From the NCBI GenBank assembly GCA_009760855.2, contig WPIO01000065.1:695001-755000 (forward strand): 60,000 bases of DNA, written 5' to 3'. Below the pieces are notes generated by a model, which saw nothing but the letters and a program-made list of their open reading frames with translations, searched no databases and was not told the DNA's origin. A program made the translations under genes and the position numbers. Numbering within the stretch: the first letter of the stretch is position 1; the number at the start of each line of letters is the position of its first letter. Source of the DNA: Cristatella mucedo (Eukaryota > Bryozoa > Phylactolaemata > Cristatellidae). Shown here one piece after another: positions 41,036-53,040 of the stretch.

Positions 41036-43850
41036 GATGCAGGTGACTTTGAGACCTTGCTGAAACCGACGTACTGCTGTTCGGCAGAGAATGGATGGTG
41101 GCTTCGATCTCGATATTGGCAGGATGATCTCAGCGAATTTATTGACAGAGCATCGAGACTTACGCTCTTTTACAACTGCATGGCGATGTCTTCCACCAGA
41201 CGTGGGTAAGTTCAGCAGCGTCTAGGCCAGATTGCACGTCCGAGAAAATGCTGTACCAGTGCATATTAAAAAACAAACTTCGCCATTTGCTATACGCGAG
41301 AACATAGAGGCGGAGCTAAACAAATTGCTCTCTGAAGGCGTCATTTTGCAGGTCGAGCAGAGCGAATGGGCGTCTCCAGTGTTACCAGTAATGAAGCCCG
41401 ACGACACAATCCGCCTCTACGGGGACTACAAAGCGATGCTGAACTCTCAGCTAGTAATTGTTTCATACCCAATGCCTTCGATAGACGAATTGCGGGAGAA
41501 ACTAAATGGTGGAATCTTGTTTTCAAAGCTGAACTTGTTCCGTGCAGTTACGCAGATCGAACTTGAGGAAGTGTCCGAAGTTTTTTGTCCCCATTACTAT
41601 GTAGAAGGGTTTGTTTAAGTACAACCGCTTGCCATTTTGTGTCCCCTCGGCTCCAGCTATTCATCAAAGGGCAATGGATCATTTGCTGTCTGAACTGCCT
41701 GGTGTATTGTGCTACCAGGACGACATTTTTGTGACAGGGAAGGATCGAACTTCCCTCATGCATAATCGTGTTTTGGTTTTGGCAAAAATGCAAGGGGCTG
41801 GCCTCCATGTAAGCAGAGAAAAGTGCGCCTTCTTGTAACTGCCTATTGTATACCCCGGGCATCAAATAGACAAGAACAGCATACACCCCACTGAGGGTGA
41901 AGTAGCGGCCATTAAAACGACTTGCCGCCAACTGATGTCAGTGGCCTCCAGTCATTTATAGGGATGGTGCTATACTATCACAAGTTCTTGCCCAACCTGG
42001 CACAGGTATTGCACTCCTTGTACGAATTGCTTCAAAAGCAAAGCAGGTGGCTATGGACTGTTCGCTGCCAACGGGCTTTCACAAAAGTTAAAGAGATGAT
42101 TAGTTCTGAAAGCTATCTAGCAGCATACAACGCCAAGGAAATGTTCGTGCTAGCTTGCAGCGCGTAATCTTATGGACTACGTGCTGTTATATCTCATCGA
42201 CTAGCCGATGGACAGGAGAGAACCGTTGCTTTTGCTTCACGTATGCTATCCACAAGCGAGAAAAACTATTCGCAGATTGAGACGGGGTCTTGTCACTAAT
42301 TTTCGGCGTTATGCGTTTTCATCTATGTTTGAATGGGCGGAAATTCCTGCTGCTTACCAATCACTGCCTACTTAATATTATCCTCAGACCGGCATTCCGC
42401 CTATTGCTGCCATGCGTATGTAGCTATGGGGCTGCCGTGTTGTCTGCATACTCATACAGCATCGAGTACAGGCGGTCAGAAGATCATGCTAACGTGGATG
42501 CAATGTCGCCACTGCCATTGCCACAGAAGGAAGATCCCTTCCAGGGACCACTTAGTTCCACGTAGAGTATTTGACTATGCTTCCGGTGACAACGCTAACG
42601 GTTCGGGCAGCGCTCAGACGCGACCCAACAGTGTCTACTGCTTTTGACACAACGATTAGGGATGGCCGGCCAAAAAACCGTCACCGGCCATGACCCCATA
42701 CTTCAACTGTATACAGGAACTGGCAATACATGATGAGTGTCTGCTTTGGGGCTCGAGACTAGCCACCCCCGTGGACAGCTCTTGCATGAGCTTTGAGACG
42801 GCCATCTCGGCCTAGATTAAATGAAACCGACTGCAAGAAACTACGTCCGGTGGCTGGGCATAGATGGCGACATAAAATCTGTGTGCCGTAGTTGCCCTCA
42901 TTGCAACCAAGTGAAGCAAACACCAACAGCAACCTCGCATAAGTAGAGCGACCCAGCCGGACGTGGAGAGACGTATTCAAAGTGATTTTGCCGGGGCCAC
43001 TTGACAGCCACTGTTTACTAATAGTGGTATATGCGTTCTCAAAGTGGCCCGAAGTGTTCCACATGAGGGATGCAACTTCTGGCACCACAATTCAGACGCT
43101 ACCTATGGACACTCTTCGCGCAATTGGGTCTCCCTAGGGTAATTGTGTCTGGAAACGGACGGCAGTTCCCTCTCATGATTTTGCTAGTTTCCTACAGGCT
43201 TGCGCCATCCGGCACTTCCCTTCGGCATCTTATCAACCACAGAGCCATATACTAGCTAAGCGCTTTATGCAAACTTTCAAGCATGCATACGCTGCTAGTG
43301 CAGGTGATCGAGCACATCGATTAGTTCCAGCTAAAGCACCGCTCCTCTGAGAATGCCGCGGCCTGGTACAACCCCATCGCAGTTACTTCTGGGCCGAAAA
43401 TTGTGCACATGCCTGGGCCTACTTTGTTCGGCTACTAAAGGTGCTGCCTCGCCTTCATCTCAAACTGGGCCTCAGAGATATGCGAACGAAGACCTGGTGT
43501 GGTACAGGGATTATCGCAATAGGACAACCATTTGGTTTCCGGGAACCATAAAAAAAAATCCTAGCTGATTAAACAGCCTCTTTTTGTATAGCGACAGAAG
43601 AGCCTTTACGGCTATCACCACCGCTTGCAGTGGCGATACAGAATCGCCAACCGCAGGAATCGAACCCACGACCTCGGTACCGAGGTCGTGAAAAGCAACC
43701 GCCTTACCTAGTGTGCCATCACCACTCACCAGCCAATGGCTATGCAATGTATCGGGTAGAGCCAGAAGATGGTGCTGACTGGGCAATCCGTCATCAAGCG
43801 TCCTTCGTCGGCAAGATTTAATGCCTTACGCTGACCAGGTGGCTCAGAGA
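41036..43850 (+). pseudogene. Ty3-type pol (RT, RNase H, integrase), broken, copy B
   Basis: RT start at 41232-41618: SPFAIRENIEAELNKLLSEG and EWASPVLPVMKPDDTIRLYG. RT catalytic box CYQDDIFVTG is near 41700-41740. The linker at 41922-42167 has SGLQSFIGMVLYYHKFLPNL. RNase H remnants are at 42200-42560, the integrase finger near 42830-42915, and the integrase core to tail at about 43000-43840, split by a SINE at 43560-43728. The order RT-RNase H-integrase is canonical Ty3, unlike the minus-strand element at 23098-27811. Many frameshifts and stops. From 41732 rightward it is the homologue of copy A. Confidence 0.85.
43560..43728 (-). mobile_element. SINE family 1, private to copy B
   Basis: Full-length copy with a perfect 24-bp palindrome (CACGACCTCGGTACCGAGGTCGTG in two halves), B box GGTTCGATTCC and end GAGGCTGTTTAATCAGCTAG followed by a T-rich tail. 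It splits the integrase C-terminal tail. Copy A is uninterrupted at 2012-2020, so insertion followed the duplication. Confidence 0.85.
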
Positions 43851-44205
43851 AGGTGTGAGCAGGGAGTAGAGGAAGAGAATCTGCTATGAGTTATGCAAGC
43901 AATTACAAAAATAATTTTATTGTTCAACTAGATATTCGTAAGTAGATTGTTTTATGAGTGAAAACGAATGCAAAGTATTACGAACTAAAATAGAGTATAT
44001 GGCAGCCTTAAAATACAGTTTGAAACAACCTAGTTATGTAGAGAGAGTTATTATAGCCAAATAACAATAGCTTTTTGGAATTAGATGTTCAGGTTGTGCA
44101 TGACAGCTCAAAGGTAACATCCCACTAGGCCTGTTCCATATATTGACATCAACACATCGAGGCGTCGATCAAAGCGAACAAATTTCAACTTGAATGCTAA
44201 TAATA
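43851..44205. other. 3' flank of Ty3 remnant, copy B
   Basis: Homologue of 2141-2489. AT-rich, with possible LTR remains and no coding potential. Confidence 0.35.
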
Positions 44206-45370
44206 ATAATAAAATATTGATACATTTGACAAAGCGTCCTCAACGAGCTCAATCTCTGACTAGGTGCTCCACATTTGCTGCAAAAGAAGTACGATGGAAA
44301 GGTTAATGGTAGCATGCCTAATAAACAATACTAATAACATGGTCAGGGGTGACATGCACACGGTCAGCATGCACGTATGGTTAGTTGCACCATGCACAGC
44401 GACACCACCCATGAACACACTGAGGACGAATCACAGGGACCCACTAAATACTGTCATAAATTATTGCTTTTTTAGTTTTTTTTAAATGTAGTCAAGTCAG
44501 GAGATGTCATGACTCAAGTCGGATTGAGTTCCACGCATTTTAATCATACGAACTAAAGGCATGGTCTCCATTGAATATGGGGTTTGTACGAGGTATAGGT
44601 AAACAGTTAGATTCGAAAAAAGGCAGGTGGTACGGTGCTTAGTCAGGTGGGGAGTAGATCCGATAAGTACGATGGAGCTAAAGAATTAAGGGACTTAAAA
44701 GTAAGTAACAAAACCTCGAATCCAATGCATCGCTTGACTGAGAGCCAGTGTAGGTCGGCGAGAAGTAGTGCGATATCACCGAATGTGGTAACTAAGACGC
44801 TCAAGGCAGACAAGCCTAGCTGCAAAGTTTTGCACAAGTAGTAACCGCCTGATTGCTCAGGCCGGTAGACCAGCAAGCGGTGAGTTACAGAAGTCAAGAC
44901 AGGTAGTCACAAATGCGTGGACCAATTTAGTTAGGGCATCCATGTCCAAACAAGCCTAAATTCTAGCAATTGTATGTAGGTGTAAGTAGGCAGACTTGAC
45001 TGTCTAGCTAATGTTGCGGTCTAATGGACGCTCACTTTGAAACATGATGCCTAGATTTCATGCTGATTTAATAGCAGATATGCTGGCAGAGCCAATTGTG
45101 AGCTTTAGCCTTTGTAATTTCTGAACGACACTTGGTTCTCCCGTAAATAGTAAGTAAGTCTTAAAAATCTATCAATTTGAGAAAGTTTGCCGCAATCAAT
45201 GTGTGTAATTCATCAATACATGCAGCAAGGGAGCTGAGAGAATTCGACGTGCTTCAGGGCAGGGAGAGCGAGGGTACAACTGAGTGCCATCCACATAGAA
45301 GTGAAAGCCTAGATTGTGCTTGACAATCACATCGGCGAGAGGAAAGTATAAACCGTGAAAGAACAATGCG
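44206..45370 (-). mobile_element. LINE-A (L2-like), copy B
   Basis: Homologue of 2490-3665, starting with AATAATAATAATAAA and the common 3' terminus. A LLADLHWLSVKRCIGFEVLL motif is visible on the minus strand near 44710-44790. Confidence 0.8.
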
Positions 45371-45605
45371 GCTAAAAGTAGGCAGATTTGACTTCGGAGC
45401 TGACGTGGTCGTCTAATGAAAGGTCACCTTGGAAGGAAACATGTAGATTTCGTGCCGACTTGACAGGAGGTGTGCTAGGAGAGCCGATTTTCAGCGTTAA
45501 CCTTTCCAGTTTCTGAATACCACTATATTTGCTCATAAGTAGTTGGTCGATTTTATGATCATTAAATTTAAAAAAAAATTGTTGCAATTCATGAGCCGAT
45601 GTCGT
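45371..45605 (-). mobile_element. Second abutting LINE-A fragment, copy B
   Basis: Homologue of 3666-3905. A minus-strand frame (45372-45608) retains KLERLTLKIGSPSTPPVKSA. Confidence 0.65.
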
Positions 45606-46298
45606 CAATATCCCTTGCGTACGAGCCGTTGGCGAACCGTCTCAATCTGCCTCTGCATACACCTAAGCAGTCTCACATCCTAGCTCGATCTCGCACATGC
45701 TCTTACTCTTACCTACTCTCAGCTCTCACTCGCTCTCTCCCTATCACTGTCTCTGTGGCTTGCTCACTCTCCGAACGATGATCAAGGTTTCCGTAGATCC
45801 TCCTAAATAACCGTTATAGGATTAGCCCCGTGTGCCAGACCTGGCAGGGACTGGCCGCGAGGGGCGAGCAAGTGGTTCAGGCTGGTCGCTCCTCCCACTG
45901 CCATACGCCGACCGCTCCCAGTAGCAGGGTCTATTGGGATTCTCCGCCAGGATTAGCTGTCGTTAATCTATTGCGTCTGAGCACATAGCTCGCCACATCA
46001 CCATCCCACACTTCGGCTAGGCATTCGTATAGGTATAGGCGAACTTGGTCCTCGTAAGCTGTCCGAACAGCAGGCTGATCAGTCATTCCACTAGCACACC
46101 ACCCAGAGCTTCCGACTCAGTCGAACCGTGCATGGGTGCGATTTCTTCCCATGAGCAACTTTTCCATTACACATTTGAAAGCAAAGTTAGATCCTCAATT
46201 CTAAACATTAGACCAAACGTTGTAGCTCTATATGCAGATTATTTACCCTAATATTTCTGACATGGACATTTGACGTCGTCGCTATACTGCTTAGCAGT
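45606..46298. other. Unassigned stretch, copy B
   Basis: Homologue of 3906-4597. On the minus strand at about 45950-46140 the frame with MTDQPAVRTAYEDQV persists, but a TGA replaces the Trp codon upstream of it. Confidence 0.3.
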
Positions 46299-46509
46299 TG
46301 TGACAGCTATCTTCCCCGGACCGTTGGGGGCAGATTGATGTCCCCACAGATTCCCAAAATGAAGGGATTTATGCCAGACTTTAGATTCCTCAGCCGCGAG
46401 TAACTGTCCGCCCCTCAACTACTCGAGAGACTGCTGGTGCTTTGGCACGCTCATTCTTCGTATGGTCGTAGCCTAATGCTCGTAGGCTCCTGAGTCACAT
46501 TCCCCCACA
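46299..46509. mobile_element. Candidate solo LTR, copy B
   Basis: Homologue of 4598-4807. TGTGACAGC at the left, CCCCCACA at the right, with GCAGT and GTAGT flanks as in copy A. Confidence 0.4.
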
Positions 46510-47268
46510 GTAGTGCAATAAATATCACAAAAGGCATAAAGTACGCACGACATCAGCGACTTGTACTTTCGAAACCCAACCACCGACTCCCGTTCTCGCG
46601 TTAAAAACTACATATTTCGATAATGATATCAGGCTCCGATTAGTTGTATTATAATTCCGAAAGCTCAAATAATCTTTTGGGTTGTCATAAGTTAGATGAT
46701 ATAGCAAGCCAACAATGGAAATATTACAGCTATTAAGTCCCTTGTGTAGTTACTAAAGATAACGGAAACACACTGCATGCCCTTGATGATTCGCTGCGCC
46801 ACGAACCACGTTTGCAATAATGGGAAGCAGTCAGAACCCAATAGTGACTAGAAAGCCAAGTATCAGGATTAGTCAAGCTTTACAATCGACCCACATAACC
46901 TCTGCTATCGTAACAACTGCATGATTAACCTCAACTCTGTTACCATCTTTGCTCTCGAGGGCGCTCGAGCTACACACATGCAAGCCGATTCAAGGCTAGG
47001 CAAGATCAGCTCCTACCTCGCAGAGCTTAGAGTAGATTTGAATCACGTGAGGTGTCAGCATCTCATTGGTGGGTTTACCAATCAACCGACTTTGCTTTAA
47101 GTAGGTGTGACGCGAGTCGGTGGTGTCAGTTCCATTCGGAGTGCTGGCGGTTTTGCCGGTTGAGTTACTCTCACAGCTTCAGTTAACACTACGGAGTAGT
47201 GATTGTCAACCAGACGAGCCTTTTCAGCGTATGAAATCAAGACTTCAAGTGTCCCGTCTTTCGGCAGT
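46510..47268. other. Intergenic, copy B
   Basis: Homologue of 4808-5442 plus about 120 AT-rich bases (46610-46735) absent from A. Nothing recognised. Confidence 0.45.
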
Positions 47269-47514
47269 TCAACCACCTCCTATGGAGGTGAACAGAGGTA
47301 AGCACCGGCCACCTAAGACTAGTAGGGCTTCGAGTTTCAGCTTGGCTCTTTCAAGTGCTGCTAGTGCCGGTTCCATCAGATTTCTTGGTTCAAACGAGAG
47401 CGTTTTCATGCTGTGCATGCCATCCTGCTGTTCAAATGTTCGAATGCCCAGCATGCAGCGGCCAAATTGGCGTTCAGTTATCTTATGTCGCCCTACCTTA
47501 TTTTTGTCAATCAA
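47269..47514 (-). pseudogene. Conserved minus-strand ORF fragment of unknown family, copy B
   Basis: 81 codons containing FEQQDGMHSMKTLSFEPRNL and LVLGGRCLPLFTS, homologous to 5443-5640. Just downstream a +1 frame continues with VELPKDGTLEVLISYAEKAR, so a frameshift or a missed splice is likely. Family not recognised. Confidence 0.3.
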
Positions 47515-47874
47515 ACCTAGAGGACAGGTAGGACAGCCAGATCTAGATCCGCATGCTCACACAGGCTATACATAGTGCTTCACCCTGTCAACTCTTCGAT
47601 AAATAGCACCGTCGCCTCATCGATAAACAATATCGTCACCTCAACGATTCCACGTATGAGCCATGTGGAGGTATATGCGACTGTGGAAGCAATAACGAAC
47701 AAATGTTATACTGCATGTCTCTATTTCGCCAGCCGCCAGCCAAGAAAGACGGTACACATCCGAATCGTGGAAGGATGTACAGGGAAGATTCAAAAAAGTG
47801 ATTGGGGCGCTCGAGCTATAAGACATCGGTTCACCTTAAATTGAAGCTATCTGGCTTCGCCGGTGCTACAATAA
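47515..47874. other. Intergenic, copy B
   Basis: Homologue of 5641-6050, with the plus-strand ORF 47575-47844 of unknown meaning. Confidence 0.35.
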
Positions 47875-48036
47875 TGCAATAGAGCAGAAAAACGTACTAT
47901 GCCTGACATTGAAGGTCATACAATGAAAAGGTACAATGAAAAAGTACAATGTAAGTACAATGAAAGTACAATGGAGAAAAAAGCACAATGCATGACCTTC
48001 AAGGTCATGCAATGTACTTTGTTCTGCTCTAGTGCA
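47875..48036. mobile_element. 162-bp MITE with long terminal inverted repeats, copy B
   Basis: Homologue of 6051-6211. Left end TGCAATAGAG, right end CTCTAGTGCA. Inner GACATTGAAGGTCAT and ATGACCTTCAAGGTCAT are retained. Confidence 0.75.
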
Positions 48037-48054
48037 GCACGTATGAGCACATAG

Positions 48055-48540
48055 ACTTCGAATAACAGAAACTCACTAAATACTGTGCTAAATAGGTGGG
48101 CATTTACATCCACTTTAAAGTGGTAAAGTCAAGGGACGCCGTGAAGCAATTCACAAGTGAGTTCCAGGCTCTGGGAGCATACAAACTAAATGCACAGTCT
48201 CCAAAGGATTTGAGGTTTGTACGAGGTATAGGTAAACAGTTAGATTCCAAAAAGAGCGTGGTACGATGCTTAACCTGGTGGTGAAGTATATTTGACAGGT
48301 AGGCAGTAGCGAAAGCATAAATGGACCGGAAAGTGAGTGACAAAACCTTGAAGTCGATTCGCTGCTTGACTGGGAGCGAGTGCAGGTAGTTGAGAGTTGG
48401 CGTGTTGTGGCAACTGTGAGGCTCACGAATGACAAGCCACGCTGCAGAATTTTGCACCAGCTGTAAGCGCCTGATTACTCAGTTCGGTAGACCAGCAAGC
48501 AGTGAGTTACAGAAGTCGAGACGTGATGTCACAAATGCGC
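48055..48540 (-). mobile_element. LINE-A fragment, copy B
   Basis: Homologue of 6225-6720 with LHSLPVKQRIDFKVLSLTFR on the minus strand. Confidence 0.8.
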
Positions 48541-48987
48541 GTGGAGTTTGACCATACGTCTGTTTACCGCGTCATTCCTCAGCCACTTTGATTGACCTAG
48601 TATTACGAGGATCAAGCCTGTTTCAGAAAAAAGGTCCATTTGCTGGAATAGGTGGTTGAGCCATAAGTACAGCCTAGTTAAAGAGGTGACTTTGTATATG
48701 ACATGAAGTTAGCAGGACCTGGTTGGCCTACTCACCCTCACAACAGTCGGCAAATGATTTCTGTCTTTCGCTCTTCCCTACGTCCAGCCAAAACACTCGA
48801 TCGTCCCTTAAATTGGCAAATGGTTTAGCCAGCGGGTGAAACGTGAAAAACTATTCGCCCCATGAAAACAGCCCTTCTCACCGTCAGGCTTTTTCTTCAC
48901 CGTGAGGAAAGAATTACAGAGGGGATTTCTCAAAAGAAGTGACGTAGACACTGCTGCTGAGGCACAAATCTTTTCTGAACAACAAGG
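48541..48987. other. Sequence before the hAT remnant, copy B
   Basis: Homologue of 6721-7150. Possibly hAT 5' noncoding sequence. Confidence 0.35.
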
Positions 48988-50890
48988 ATGGCATTAAGTC
49001 TTGACGAGAGTTCTAAGCAGCACAAAGTTCTTGGTTTCTCAGAACCTGGCATCGGGTTGTCACAGAGAGAGAGTTTTGGCCGGCCTGGTAAGAAAAACTG
49101 TGTTAACTTCTTGGAAATTCTTCATCTTCCAGCTCAGTACGATCTTCTTCTGCAACCACACCTGAACCACGTCAGAAAGAATCCAAAGTCAGTCAACACA
49201 TGTAAAGTGCCTATGCAAAAATCTAAATCTCTGAGAGCGCTATATCGAATGCAATATTACTATTATTTTTATATAGTCTCCTATCTGTCTGGTCAAAACA
49301 AAAATGAGTTCCATAATGTACTTGCATCCGCAGTCACAGACAAGCTACTCTGAAATGCATTGTGAAACAGTACTGTGGAATTCTGCTTGACTCAACTTCT
49401 GATTTGGCTCACTGCAAAGAGATGTCCGAAATCAATAAATATGGCGATGATAATTTTTCTGACAAAACAGTCATCATCAAAGAGTCTTTCTTGCGCTTAA
49501 TCTATGCCGAAGATGTTCTAGCAGTTAGGGGTCTCATCTTGGAAAAACTTGAATCTGACAAAATGTCCTTGCAAGATTGCACGTCGCAGTGGTACGACAA
49601 TGTAGAAGTCATCTTTGGCCACTTGTCCGGTGTCCTAAAGAAAATACTGTCCAGAAATGAGAAGACAGTTTTTGTAAACTGTGATGTCCGCAGCATGAAC
49701 CTGGCAAGAATTTATGCTGCAAGTCATGATTCTGCTGTCATTATCTTTTTGGAACGATCGTCGAGACACAACAGAAGTCACTAGCACGTACTTATTCTTT
49801 TTAAGATTAACACTAACGTGGGAAGAACTGAAGAAAGTCTTTAACATCACTGTCGAACGTGACTCGACAACAAGATGGAGTGCAAGATTGGAGGCTATGA
49901 AAGCTATCAATGATGGACTGGAAAGGGGTGCACCATCTTTTGGAGAAACTTTCTGAGGACATAAGTGGAACACTTGAAACAAGGGAAGAAAGAGGGAAAG
50001 AAAAAAAGGAAATAATGGAAGCTTGCAGTCTTATACATTGTATTTTGAACTTAAACTTGTTGGCTCTGTTGCCATTTTGGTATAGAATCTTAAGAACGAA
50101 TGACATGCTCAGAAAAGACTGCATGATCCTAAGATAAACTTTAAAGGCACCTCTTATGACCTTTATTCTCTTGAGATTGAGTTGTCAAGACTCCCAGAAG
50201 ACATGTGCCAAGAAGAATAACTACTAGGTGCCAAAAAGAGATGTGAGTTTTGGTAATTTGCAGTTGGATGAAGCACCCGCCGAAGGGAACAGATGCTTGG
50301 AGAACTCTTACAATGTTGGTTTTTCGGCAGAAGGTGAGATTTCAAGAATAATAAAGGACAGCATAGACTATCTCCGACACGACATTACAACTAGGTTAAC
50401 TGGCTTACAGATCTTGATGTCAAATTTGGTTTCTTGTTGGAAGCTGTGCAGCCTTTGAAGACACTTGATCAGACCAAACTTCGCCAGCAATGTCTAGACC
50501 TTGGAGTCTTTTGTCGTTCAGACGTTGATGGAAGAGATCTGTACAAGGAAATATTTGACTGTGAAATGCTTCTTGCCACACGTCACGACTCGGCACCAAA
50601 GACGCTCCTGGAACTCATGTCTTAAATTGTCAGTTACAGAGATGTATTTCCTAATTAGAGAAGTTTTGCAAGTTTTTCCTACCATTGCTGTATTAGTGGC
50701 CAGTCGCGAATGTTTCTTAAGCAAGCTGAAGACAATCCTGCTTTATCTGAGAGCATCAATGGGCAAGATGGGCTCTCTGATTTGGTCTTTTAGATCAAGA
50801 AGCACTTGAAGATATTGACTTTCAAGCGGCAATAGACCAGTTTACCACTTTCAAGGCCAGAAAAAAATCACCTAAGTTAAAGCTGTGATG
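48988..50890 (+). pseudogene. hAT transposase (ZMYM1-like), dead, copy B
   Basis: Better preserved than copy A in the middle: 49362-49784 has GILLDSTSDLAHCKEMSEIN, KLESDKMSLQDC and FVNCDVRSMNLARIYAASHD, the DUF4371-like core. The N-terminal part (48988-49353) ends NEFHNVLASAVTDKLL. The C-terminal part (50434-50888) has LLATRHDSAPKTLLELMS and the dimerisation motif FPTIAVLVASRECFLSKLK. At least four frame changes occur. The 3' terminus motifs lie near 51010-51062. Confidence 0.8.
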
Positions 50891-51062
50891 GCTATAGTTT
50901 ACCAATGCTAAAATTAATAACTTTCTCGACTCGATATGCCCGCTAAAATGTTTTCTTTGCATTTCGCCTGCTGTGGAGCCACTTTACAACCATTTTTTAA
51001 AAAGGTAGGGGTGCCAATTGTAACTTTTTACCCGGGCGCCGAAATGTCTCAGTACGCCTCAG

Positions 51063-52914
51063 CAAAGGCCGATGTGAACGGCCGGCTGCAGGTCGATAGG
51101 AAGTGTGACCCACTAGTGAGGTGAGTAGCCAGACGTGAGACGGCATGACTAGAGAGGCGGCAGGTGCATACAGAGGCGAGCCGAAAGCTGGGCGGCTGTG
51201 CTGCGGCTTATCGCAGGCCAGTATGCCGGCAAATAATCGTCGTCATTCGTCACTCAGGACGATGGCCCGTTTCTCCAGCCGGCACCGCCAGGGGGAAAGG
51301 CAGGTCTACGGAACGGGCATAGGACTGAGCGATCAGTGCATGGGGTCGCAGTCTGCTTAGCAATGCTGAGCTCTAGCAACTCGGCACAATGGGCTCTAGT
51401 GGCTCAGCTAGCTGCTAGAGCCCCTTGGAGCAGCACTGGGCTTGGAGTGAGCTGTGGGCAATCCATCATCGCCTATCTGAAGCATCGTCGATAGGCTAAT
51501 GGACTGGAACGAAAGGCGTTGGACCGACGAGCATTCTCGTCGCTGGATTGTCGGTAGCCTCGACCTCAGATCTAACGAGCCTGCAAGCGGTTACCCTATT
51601 GGGCTGGATGTCTAGGGAGGCGAAGGTCCGTCTAGCTAGCAGGCTAAGGGGGCGTGTCACACTTTTAACGACTCACGCCAGTAGCCGGCTGGCTTGCTTA
51701 CTGGTGGCGACTCGAGTGTGCTTCTGATGCGCCCCAGGCATAGGTTTTAGCGACGCATTTGAACAGTCATGGTTTTACGTGGTTGCATGATATCCCGAAT
51801 CGTCGCCGTAGTCTGCGAAAGACACCGTTCACTACTGAAGAGATTCCCACAGCCCCAGGGTTACAGTGTGCGGTGCTCATCGCTTGAGTCTAATATGCAT
51901 GCGATGTAATGTATGTCGGCAGTACTTGAAAGCATGCCTTAGCTTAGCAATTACGAGCCTCATTTTAGTTCGGAAGTTCGGAGCTCGCTTTAACTCGCTA
52001 GTTGAATTGAGTCTGGGGAGTCTAGTAACTACTTCAAGCCTGTGGCAAGTTCCTTGCTGTTTCCAGAAAACGCCCCCGCGTGTCGATGTGTCGGGATTGA
52101 AGTAAGCACGTCGCAGCTAACCACTGGCTCTCTCCCTACCCCTCTTTCCGGAGTTTTGTGATGCAGTCTAATGTAAAACTTAAAAACGCCACTCAGCCTA
52201 TACAGTCATTTATTAACACGGTGGTCGCTAGGCTGGTTTTCAAATCGACGGGATTCAGTTCCAGATGCGAGCTAAAGATGATGCCGTTATTCCCGGAGAA
52301 GCAGCCGATGTGATGAATTTCGCACGGCATCGGACATGATGTGGTGGCATTCAGCATTTTGCGACTCGTTTGTTCTCTGAGGGCAATACAGTTATTGGCA
52401 GTTTTGTTCTTTTATTTAAAGACCATCGTAACTTATTTTGTGTCTTATTTGAATTTGTGGCTGACCCAGCGGAGTAGCCAGAGGGCAGGGGGGCGTTAGC
52501 TCTCCCCCTGCCGCTGGATAGGGACGTGGGCCGCCCCCTTACCAGAGCCAGCAACCATCGCCTACAACAAAATGATGTCTTGATTCTTCTAAATGAGCAA
52601 CCGAAGAGTTTGTGTCGAATAAATACTATGATTTTGGGCTATAATTGTTCATTAATTGTTTGAGTCTCGCCCTGCCTACTTACGTTTGCCTGCTACGCCG
52701 TACTACTAATCTAGGACTCCATCACTGCACCAGCGTCACGTGTGCTTGCCATTCAATGCTTTAGTGGCCGCAACATTTACAAACTCATTTATATGTCTAA
52801 AACTGCGAAACCATGAAAAGGAAGCAGTGCGTCGAAATGGTAACATACGGGAACTTGTAACACACGGCTCTGTGGTTTAACTCTTACACTAGCTTGCCGA
52901 GCTAGTTTGGTCCA
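51063..52914. other. GC-rich hairpin stretch and flank, copy B
   Basis: Homologue of 9165-10984. Inverted repeat GGGCTCTAG/CTAGAGCCC at 51391-51423, the CGACGAG-CATT-CTCGTCG stem near 51525-51545, and a 9-bp GGCAGGGGG/CCCCCTGCC stem near 52485-52512. No gene recognised. Confidence 0.4.
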
Positions 52915-53040
52915 GAGGATAAGGTGCTCGTCCCGATCAAGGTCTAGCCGAGGTCGTGGGCTCGAGCCCCGTGGCATATTTGAAGCACCTGGATAGAGAT
53001 TAGGTTTTCTTAGGGCGCTATGCAAATGAATTATATTTGT
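52915..53040 (+). mobile_element. SINE family 2, first unit, copy B
   Basis: Homologue of 10985-11115; B-box-like GGGCTCGAGCCCC and L2-like tail retained. Confidence 0.65.
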
